Position numbers and translations under genes: made by a program. Positions 1 through 5,653 of a stretch of DNA of 11,033 bases are shown here, piece after piece. The DNA comes from Candidatus Cloacimonadota bacterium. Lineage in GTDB: Bacteria; Cloacimonadota; Cloacimonadia; Cloacimonadales; Cloacimonadaceae. Location of the stretch: contig JAQUHL010000030.1 in assembly GCA_028683635.1 (NCBI GenBank), positions 1-11,033 on the forward strand, written 5' to 3'. Position 1 is the first letter of the stretch; each line of letters begins with the position of its first letter. The notes beneath the pieces were generated by a model, which was not told where the DNA came from, searched no databases, and saw only the letters and a program-made list of their open reading frames with translations.

Positions 1-1745
1 CCAGAGGTGAGATCTACGACCAACGCTACCGTCCCATCGCGATCAATGTTCCCTCGCAGAACCTGCATCTGGTTGCCAGCCGGATCAAAGATTTACCCGC
101 CTTGAAGATCTTTCTCGATACCTACTCGGGCATCAAGGCAATTGAACTTGATAAGCTTTTGGAAAAGCACAAGTTTCGCAACTATGAGGAAATCTTGCTG
201 ACGGATAACATTCCTTTTGAACAGGCACTTTCCATATCAGAACAGCTAAACTATTTCCCGGAGCTGGTGATTCGCACCGTGACCACACGCAACTATCTCT
301 ATCCCAATCATTTTACGGGGTACATCGGGAGGATTGACGAAAAGGAATATAGTCGCTATCGTTTTGAAGATTATTCCTTGAGCAGCTACATCGGAAAATC
401 TGGTTTGGAACGTTACTATGAAGTGCTGCTGAGAGGAAAGGATGGACGTGAGATTATTCAGGTTGATGCCCAGGGTAGAAGCCTGAATCTTTTCAAAACC
501 GAAGGAACGATTACTCCCCAGAATGGCCTGAGCCTTCTGCTTACTATAGACAACGACCTGCAAGATTACGTAAATGCCCAGTACCCGGACCAGTTCAAAG
601 GTGCTATCGTAGTTATCGATGTGAAAACAGGAGGCATCCTGAGCTATGTGAGCAGGCCAAACTATGATCCCAATCTCTTTATGCAAAAGATCACTCCTGA
701 AATATGGGACAGCCTGAACGATGCAAGCAAACCTATGATGGACAGAATTATCCATGCTGCTTATCCACCCGGATCTGTGTTCAAACCTATCACCGGCAGC
801 CTGGGTTTGGAAAAAGGGGTTGTCGATAGAAACACTTTGCTGGCTCCCTGTGTGGGAGGAATGCAGGTGGGAAATAGATTTTTTCGCTGTTGGCTACATG
901 GTGGTCACGGCAGATCCAATATCATCGATGCGCTCAAGGTTTCCTGCGATGTATATTTTTATGACCTTTCCCTAAAGCTGGACCTGGATGAGTATAATGC
1001 GTTCACAAATCGTAACATGCTGGGTGTGGCAACTGGGGTCGACCTTCCCAATGAACGCAGTGGGCTCTTCCCAAACAGGAATTGGTACCGCACTCGCTTT
1101 GGTAAAAACGTGGGGATCATTGGTCATAAGGTCAACCTATCCATCGGTCAGGGAGAGGTTCTGACCACTCCTCTCCAAATTTGTGCCTATTATGCAGCCA
1201 TTGCCAACAATGGCTTGTGGATCCAGCCTCACCTACTCAAACAGACGATTGGTAGAGGAAGATTTACCAGAGAGCAGGTATCACCTTTGAAGAAGGTGAA
1301 ACTGCCGGTTTCTCCGGAGAACCTGAAAATCATTCAGGAGGGGCTGTTTGCGGTCTGTAATTTACCGGGAGGAACGGCGTCAAACGTTCGGGTGCCAGGA
1401 GCTACCGTGTACGGTAAAACAGGCTCTGCAGAAAATTTCATGGGACCACTTACTCATGCCTGGTTTACTGGATACGTTGTTACTGATAAACCGGAAATAG
1501 CTGTAAATGTATTCTTCGAAAATGCTGGTGGAGGGGGAGCTCTGGCGGGTCCGATTGCAGCCAGGATATTCAATTACTACATTGGAAACTACGATATCTT
1601 TACCCAGCCTGTCCCAGTTCCTGCCCAATTCAGAACAGAAGAAGATAGCCCACAACCTGAGGCTGAAACAGATCCCCCCCCAGGATCTGTTTCACAACCA
1701 GAATCAGTCGAGCGATCGATCGAGACATCAGGGACCAATGATTAA
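1..1745 (+). CDS. mrdA: Penicillin-binding protein 2 (elongasome DD-transpeptidase), 5'-truncated by window edge
   Basis: Class B PBP that cross-links peptidoglycan during side-wall elongation together with RodA. The reading frame is already open at base 3 and begins with RGEIYDQRYRPIAIN, the conserved block that follows the N-terminal membrane anchor in PBP2, so the true start lies upstream of the window. The in-frame TTG at 102 is not the start. About 580 residues are present. Active-site motifs are all visible: SVFK (catalytic Ser codon at 774), SCD (codon at 942; the SxD form is, as I recall, common in PBP2) and KTG (codon at 1416). The first part is the pedestal/dimerisation region and the transpeptidase domain runs from roughly 540 to 1590. 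The last ~45 residues form a proline- and acid-rich tail that looks disordered. Its stop overlaps the rodA start by 8 nt. Assignment is confident; only the 5' end is missing. Confidence 0.95.
   Translation, partial: RGEIYDQRYRPIAINVPSQNLHLVASRIKDLPALKIFLDTYSGIKAIELDKLLEKHKFRNYEEILLTDNIPFEQALSISEQLNYFPELVIRTVTTRNYLYPNHFTGYIGRIDEKEYSRYRFEDYSLSSYIGKSGLERYYEVLLRGKDGREIIQVDAQGRSLNLFKTEGTITPQNGLSLLLTIDNDLQDYVNAQYPDQFKGAIVVIDVKTGGILSYVSRPNYDPNLFMQKITPEIWDSLNDASKPMMDRIIHAAYPPGSVFKPITGSLGLEKGVVDRNTLLAPCVGGMQVGNRFFRCWLHGGHGRSNIIDALKVSCDVYFYDLSLKLDLDEYNAFTNRNMLGVATGVDLPNERSGLFPNRNWYRTRFGKNVGIIGHKVNLSIGQGEVLTTPLQICAYYAAIANNGLWIQPHLLKQTIGRGRFTREQVSPLKKVKLPVSPENLKIIQEGLFAVCNLPGGTASNVRVPGATVYGKTGSAENFMGPLTHAWFTGYVVTDKPEIAVNVFFENAGGGGALAGPIAARIFNYYIGNYDIFTQPVPVPAQFRTEEDSPQPEAETDPPPGSVSQPESVERSIETSGTND
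1664..1694. repeat. Perfect 12-bp inverted repeat with C-rich loop at the mrdA-rodA junction
   Basis: The left arm TGAAACAGATCC (1664-1675) and right arm GGATCTGTTTCA (1683-1694) are exact reverse complements, separated by the 7-nt loop CCCCCCA. The C run is eight long (1674-1681), because it includes the end of the left arm. The element sits inside the coding sequence for the proline-rich PBP2 tail and ends 43 nt before the rodA start codon. No T-tract follows, so it is not a classical intrinsic terminator. In mRNA it could slow ribosomes or RNA polymerase, protect a processed 3' end, or tune RodA output. The structure is seen directly; any role is inferred. Confidence 0.8.
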
Positions 1746-2955
1746 CAAGAAGAAATTCGATTTTGTGCTGGCAGCGACCCTGTTGATCATTATAATCTTG
1801 GGTTGCATTGCCATTTTTACTGCGTCCTCCAGCAAAATCGGAGAACAGGTAACATATAGCAGTTATTGGTGGAAGCAGATAGTGTTCAGCTTTGTTGTGT
1901 TTGGTCTGCTGATTTTGTTGCTCGAGCTACCCATGCCTATCTTCGAACTCATAGTCACGCCGCTCTACGTGATCAATATCTTAGCGCTGATACTGGTGTT
2001 TTTCACCACTCCGATCAATGGTGCGCACAGGTGGTTCAGTATTGCCGGGTTCAACTATCAACCTTCGGAGAGCGCAAAGCTGCTTACCATACTGATGGTG
2101 GCCAAAGTAATCCACAAGGAAGGGCTGGGTGAACTCAGGCAGGTCTTTTACGCTTTAGGGATTACGATTTTACCGGTAGTCCTGATAATGGCGGAACCAG
2201 ATTTTGGTACGACTCTGGTATTCTGGGCTGCTCTGTTTGCCATGCTGATAGCAGCAAAAATTCCCCTGTTTTATGTACTGATTATGGTGAGTCCTGTGGT
2301 ATCTCTGGTATTTTCCACCTTCTGGTTCGGCCTGGTCCTGTGGTTATGCTTTCTTACCTTTCTTCTCTATAAATCCAGGCTTTCCTGGGTTGCCATCAGT
2401 GTAACCGCAATTGTGAATCTCTTCCTGGCATTGATCATGCCCGTCTTTTGGAACGGCCTTAAGGATTACCAGCAAAGTAGGGTACTCACCTTTATCGATC
2501 CCATGCGCGATCCCCTGGGAGCAGGATACCAGATCATCCAATCCAAAATTGCGATCGGGAGCGGAGCCGCATTTGGAAAAGGTTGGTTGGATGGAACTCA
2601 GAAAAATATGAATTTCCTGCCAGAGCATCACACGGATTTCATTTTTTCGGTAATTGGGGAAGAATTTGGGTTTTTGGGAGGTTCGCTATTGCTCCTGGTG
2701 TTTTTCATCCTGTTTTGGAGACTTACTAAGGCTATCAGCGAAATCAAGATAAATGAGCGCCGGATAGCTGCCTCAGGGATCTTTGCCTACCTGGTTTTTC
2801 AAACATTTATCAATATTGGGATGAACATTGGCTTGGTTCCTGCTACAGGTATTCCTTTACCATTCATCAGCTATGGTGGATCCAATCTGGTGATAAATTC
2901 CATTGGCGTTGGAGTAATAATGAAATATCTTAATGAAAGAGGTTTTATTAAATGA
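1738..2955 (+). CDS. rodA: RodA, SEDS-family peptidoglycan glycosyltransferase
   Basis: A 405-residue polytopic membrane protein that polymerises lipid II glycan strands for rod-shape elongation in complex with PBP2. Family signatures are clear in order: AHRWFSIAGFNYQPSESAK (96-114), MAEPDFGTTLVF (151-162), YQQSRVLTFIDPMRDPLGAGY (244-264; this conserved extracytoplasmic Asp-Pro region is known to be essential in SEDS proteins), AIGSGAAFGKG (272-282), FLPEHHTDFIFSVIGEEFGF (293-312) and LPFISYGGS (374-382). Length is normal for RodA. The frame stays open further upstream inside mrdA, but the ATG at 1738 gives the normal RodA N-terminus (short basic start, then TM1) and has AGGG at 1730-1733. 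It overlaps the mrdA stop by 8 nt, so translation is probably coupled. The next gene starts within its stop codon. Confidence 0.96.
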   Translation: MINKKKFDFVLAATLLIIIILGCIAIFTASSSKIGEQVTYSSYWWKQIVFSFVVFGLLILLLELPMPIFELIVTPLYVINILALILVFFTTPINGAHRWFSIAGFNYQPSESAKLLTILMVAKVIHKEGLGELRQVFYALGITILPVVLIMAEPDFGTTLVFWAALFAMLIAAKIPLFYVLIMVSPVVSLVFSTFWFGLVLWLCFLTFLLYKSRLSWVAISVTAIVNLFLALIMPVFWNGLKDYQQSRVLTFIDPMRDPLGAGYQIIQSKIAIGSGAAFGKGWLDGTQKNMNFLPEHHTDFIFSVIGEEFGFLGGSLLLLVFFILFWRLTKAISEIKINERRIAASGIFAYLVFQTFINIGMNIGLVPATGIPLPFISYGGSNLVINSIGVGVIMKYLNERGFIK

Positions 2956-3554
2956 AAATTGTTTTTGGGTATACGCTAATCCTTTTAGTAACAATTCTGA
3001 TTGCATCATGTTATATGGGATCGACGATTCTTTTCCTGGAAAAAGATGCCCTGCACAAGCCCAACCTGCTTGCTAATCCTTCATTTGCCTTGCTCCCGGA
3101 TTCTATGAATGTAATGCCATCGGGGTGGACAATTATTGGCCAGCGGGACGACTACTTGGGCAAAGTGCTTTGCGATTCGCTCACCAGAGTTGAATCCGGC
3201 AATTCTATCCGGATTACGGGAACCAGGAAACCCCTGATGATCATCTCCGATCCCTTCAAAGTTGATAGATTTGGCGGGTTTTTTGCCAAAATATCCGCTT
3301 TAAGCAGCGATGACCTTGGTCCCAGAGTAAGGTTTCGCTTCATCACTTACAATGCCAGCGGCAAAATACGCAATTCCTTCTCATCATCACTGAAGAGCGC
3401 TCAGCACTGGAAGAAGGCATCTATCAGTGCAGGATTTCTAAAGACGGATGTCCGCTTTGCCCGTCTAATCATCCTGGTGCCCCCAACCCAGGAAGCAACG
3501 CTTTGGATCAATGATGCTGGCTGTTATGAGGTACACCGCTTCCCTCTTGATTGA
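2952..3554 (+). CDS. Putative lipoprotein with carbohydrate-binding-module-like domain, rodA-coupled
   Basis: A 200-residue protein with an N-terminal hydrophobic segment ending in a lipobox-like LIAS-C (Cys20), so it is probably exported and lipid-anchored. If not processed, it would be a signal-anchored envelope protein. The rest looks like a single beta-rich jelly-roll domain: NLLANPSF...MPSGW (38-59) and the terminal WINDAGCYEV (185-194) resemble the first and last strands of CenC-type CBM4/9 modules. No catalytic motif is seen. The ATG overlaps the rodA stop (ATGA) and is preceded by GAGG at 2939-2942, so it is translated from the wall-synthesis operon. I do not recognise a named family. 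Glycan or peptidoglycan binding is an inference from fold-like pattern and context. Confidence 0.75.
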   Translation: MKIVFGYTLILLVTILIASCYMGSTILFLEKDALHKPNLLANPSFALLPDSMNVMPSGWTIIGQRDDYLGKVLCDSLTRVESGNSIRITGTRKPLMIISDPFKVDRFGGFFAKISALSSDDLGPRVRFRFITYNASGKIRNSFSSSLKSAQHWKKASISAGFLKTDVRFARLIILVPPTQEATLWINDAGCYEVHRFPLD

Positions 3555-3562
3555 CCACTGTC

Positions 3563-4000
3563 ATGAAAGCAATACTACAAAGGGTTACATCTGCATCCGT
3601 AACAGTCGAGGGTAAGCTCATCTCCAAAATTTCCGGAGGTCTGGTTGTTCTTTTGGGGATTGGTGAGGAAGATGATGACAGTAAAATTCCCCTTCTTGCC
3701 AAAAAGATATGTGAACTGCGGATCTTTTCCGATACAGAGGGCAAGATGAATCTTTCTTTACAGGATTTGGATCTGGAACTGCTCCTGATCTCTCAATTTA
3801 CCCTTTATGCAAATTGCAGCAGGGGTAGAAGGCCAGATTTCACTCATGCTGCACAGCCCTCAATTGCTAAAGATCTGTACATTCAGATGACGGAACACCT
3901 AAAAAGTACTGGGATCAAAGTAAGGACAGGAATCTTTGGCGCGGATATGAAACTTGCCCTGGTAGGCGATGGCCCCGTAAGCATCGTCCTGGAAATATAA
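3563..4000 (+). CDS. dtd: D-aminoacyl-tRNA deacylase (D-Tyr-tRNA(Tyr) deacylase)
   Basis: Cytosolic proofreading enzyme that hydrolyses D-amino acids (and glycine mischarged on tRNA-Ala) from tRNA. The 145-residue length is exactly that of the family. MKAILQRVTSASVTVEGK is the canonical N-terminus, so ATG 3563 is chosen over the in-frame TTG at 3551. The SQFTL motif (77-81, Thr80 in the active site) and RGRRPDF (87-93) are present, as is FGADMK (125-130). The second signature, usually NxGPVT, reads GDGPVS (135-140). The key Gly-Pro pair is kept, while the leading Asn is Gly and the Thr is Ser. There is an 8-nt gap after the upstream gene and no obvious Shine-Dalgarno sequence, so expression probably relies on coupling or reinitiation. 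It is the last gene of the operon. Confidence 0.94.
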   Translation: MKAILQRVTSASVTVEGKLISKISGGLVVLLGIGEEDDDSKIPLLAKKICELRIFSDTEGKMNLSLQDLDLELLLISQFTLYANCSRGRRPDFTHAAQPSIAKDLYIQMTEHLKSTGIKVRTGIFGADMKLALVGDGPVSIVLEI

Positions 4001-4025
4001 AAAAAAGCGGGAAGGGGCTTCCCGC
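4001..4025 (-). terminator. Intrinsic terminator between convergent operons
   Basis: Stem GCGGGAAG (4007-4014) pairs perfectly with CTTCCCGC (4018-4025) around a 3-nt GGG loop. Six A bases precede the stem on the plus strand (eight of the nine bases from 3998). Read on the minus strand this is a hairpin followed by a T-tract, the classical rho-independent layout, so it should stop transcripts coming from the two-component operon or from anything between. On the plus strand the hairpin begins 6 nt after the dtd stop but only ATGTTT follows, so it is a weaker, possibly bidirectional terminator for the cell-wall operon. Confidence 0.85.
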
Positions 4026-4315
4026 ATGTTTCCCACTGTCCTATACATAGTTTCCCTCCCTACTTGAGGTTGCTTGTAGCCAACAGACCCCGCAACACAC
4101 ATCGAAATCTCATAAACACCCCAAACCTGGTTTTTTGTAAGGAGCCGTAAACAGAACCTTTGCTCCTATAAGCAGTGGGCTGGTGTAGCGTGATACCACC
4201 GCAAATACTGTTCCACAATGTGAGGAATAGCTATCAGTATGCAATAAATGAAGTTATGGGGTAGAGTACCTGAACTGCTGTGGTAGAATGGAGATTTTGC
4301 CTGGAATCCCCGGGG
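4026..4315. other. Non-coding intergenic stretch between convergent operons
   Basis: These 290 bases contain no credible protein gene on either strand. Only short frames without family resemblance are present. I saw no tRNA, SRP RNA, tmRNA or RNase P signature. Small potential hairpins exist: GGAGC (4141-4145) with GCTCC (4162-4166), and the palindrome CCCCGGGG (4308-4315) immediately after the regulator's stop codon. It is long for a convergent spacer. On the minus strand it ends in a strong terminator, so it could be a long 3' untranslated region or contain a small RNA. No convincing promoter was found to decide this. Confidence 0.5.
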
Positions 4316-5653
4316 TTACTGCTGAATACCGAGGCTCTTGAGTAGTTTATACAAGTTTGATCTATCTATTTTTAAAGAGTTTGCAGCTTGTTTGACGTTC
4401 CCTTGATGCTGGTCGAGGCAATGAGATATATAGCTTTTTTGGAAGTTATCCGTTGCGTTTTTGAGAGATTGGCAATTGTCTAACTCGCATGGAGGCAAGA
4501 TTGTGTGCGTGTGTAGTAAATCAGCCACAGAAATCAGATCTCCTTTGGTAAAAATTACCGCTCTTTCCACCACATTGGCGAGTTCCCGAATATTGCCTCT
4601 CCATTCTTGGGAAAGCAACCAGGATTGTGCTTGGGGACTGAAGGTTTTGGGTACCATATTGTTCTTGTGGCAAACGAGATTAGCAAAATACTGAACAAGA
4701 GGAAGGATATCTTCTCGCCTTTGTCTGAGAGGCGGGATATGAATTGTGATGGTATTGATTCTGTAAAACAGGTCTTCCCGAAATTCCTTTTGCTCGATCA
4801 ATGCTTCCAGGTTCTGGTTGGTCGCACATATGACTCTGGTCTCGATCTTCAGGCAGTTTCCTCCCAGCTTTTGAATCTCACCCTCGGAGAGAACTCTTAG
4901 CAGTTTTGCCTGGGCAGAAAGAGGGAGCTCCACAATTTCATCGAGGAAGATAGTGCTTCCCTGGCTGATTTCGAAGTAGCCTTTGTGAGAATTTACAGCT
5001 CCTGTAAAAGCACCTTTTTCATATCCAAAAAGCTCCGCTTCCATCATATCCTTGGGAATTGCAGCGCAATTGATGCATACGATGTTTTGGTCCTTAAATC
5101 TACTAAGCCGGTGGATCGCATTGGCAGCCAGTTCTTTTCCCACTCCCGTTTCACCACTGATCAGAACTGAGCAGGTGAATCTGGAGGCATGGATGATCTC
5201 ATCAAAGACTCGCTCCATAGCCGGAGATACTCCCACCATCCCGATGGCCGTCTTCTCCAGGCTATGCAGTTCCCTGAGCTGCAAGTTCAAAGCACAAAGA
5301 TACTCAATTTTGGCTAATAAGTGTTCATAATCAAAAGGCTTCTCCAGAAAATCAGCGGCACCTTTCTTAATTGCCATCACTGCATCGGGGATATGTCCCT
5401 CACCTGAAATCATCATTACAGATACATCGCGATGCCTGGCTTTAACGTGGTCGAGCACGGAAAATCCTTCCCGCAGAGTAGGGAAGCACAAATCCAAAAG
5501 CAGCAGATCAATTTCTTTATTGGCAAGAATCTCAAGGCACTTTGCCGGAGTTTCGGCTTTGATGGCATCATAGCCTTTCCGTGATAAAAAAGTGTGAATC
5601 AAAGTGCAGAAATTCTGGTCATCATCAGCCACAAGAACTCTTATCTTATCCAT
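4316..5653 (-). CDS. Sigma54-dependent NtrC-family response regulator
   Basis: A 445-residue transcription activator, the partner of the kinase encoded just upstream. The receiver domain (1-~120) has the acidic pair D10/D11, phospho-acceptor D54 in LLLDLCFP, S83 and K105. The AAA+ domain (~138-370) has Walker A GETGVGKE (168-175), the sigma54-contact loop GAFTGA (214-219), Walker B TIFLDE (234-239), sensor I ATNQN (277-281), the arginine-finger region FREDLFYRIN (291-300) and WRGNIREL (351-358). A Fis-type helix-turn-helix covers 416-443 (GNVKQAANSLKIDRSNLYKLL). All elements needed to drive open-complex formation by RpoN are intact. The ATG overlaps the kinase stop by 8 nt, so the two are translationally coupled. 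The regulated genes are unknown; the neighbouring permease is a candidate. Specific name cannot be assigned. Confidence 0.95.
   Translation of the reverse strand: MDKIRVLVADDDQNFCTLIHTFLSRKGYDAIKAETPAKCLEILANKEIDLLLLDLCFPTLREGFSVLDHVKARHRDVSVMMISGEGHIPDAVMAIKKGAADFLEKPFDYEHLLAKIEYLCALNLQLRELHSLEKTAIGMVGVSPAMERVFDEIIHASRFTCSVLISGETGVGKELAANAIHRLSRFKDQNIVCINCAAIPKDMMEAELFGYEKGAFTGAVNSHKGYFEISQGSTIFLDEIVELPLSAQAKLLRVLSEGEIQKLGGNCLKIETRVICATNQNLEALIEQKEFREDLFYRINTITIHIPPLRQRREDILPLVQYFANLVCHKNNMVPKTFSPQAQSWLLSQEWRGNIRELANVVERAVIFTKGDLISVADLLHTHTILPPCELDNCQSLKNATDNFQKSYISHCLDQHQGNVKQAANSLKIDRSNLYKLLKSLGIQQ

Noticed and set aside
246..755. 169-codon minus-strand open frame opposite mrdA
   Set aside because: Shadow of the strongly conserved PBP2 coding frame; no recognisable protein and no ribosome site considered convincing.
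1507..1737. Upstream in-frame extension of rodA with its own ATG at 1507
   Set aside because: It lies wholly inside the PBP2 catalytic and tail coding sequence, and the added residues do not resemble a RodA N-terminus; ATG 1738 fits the family and has a ribosome site.
3842..4048. Minus-strand frame with a good GGAGGG ribosome site before an ATG, running antisense to the end of dtd
   Set aside because: It runs through the terminator hairpin and then antisense to highly conserved dtd codons, and its translation has no family resemblance.
4026..4315. A known structural RNA (tRNA, tmRNA, SRP RNA, 6S or RNase P RNA) in the spacer
   Set aside because: None of the conserved core sequences of these RNAs was found on either strand by eye; 6S RNA cannot be fully excluded without a covariance search.
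5052..5330. Plus-strand open frames opposite the response regulator and kinase
   Set aside because: They mirror codons of motifs such as Walker A and GAFTGA on the other strand; their translations look random.
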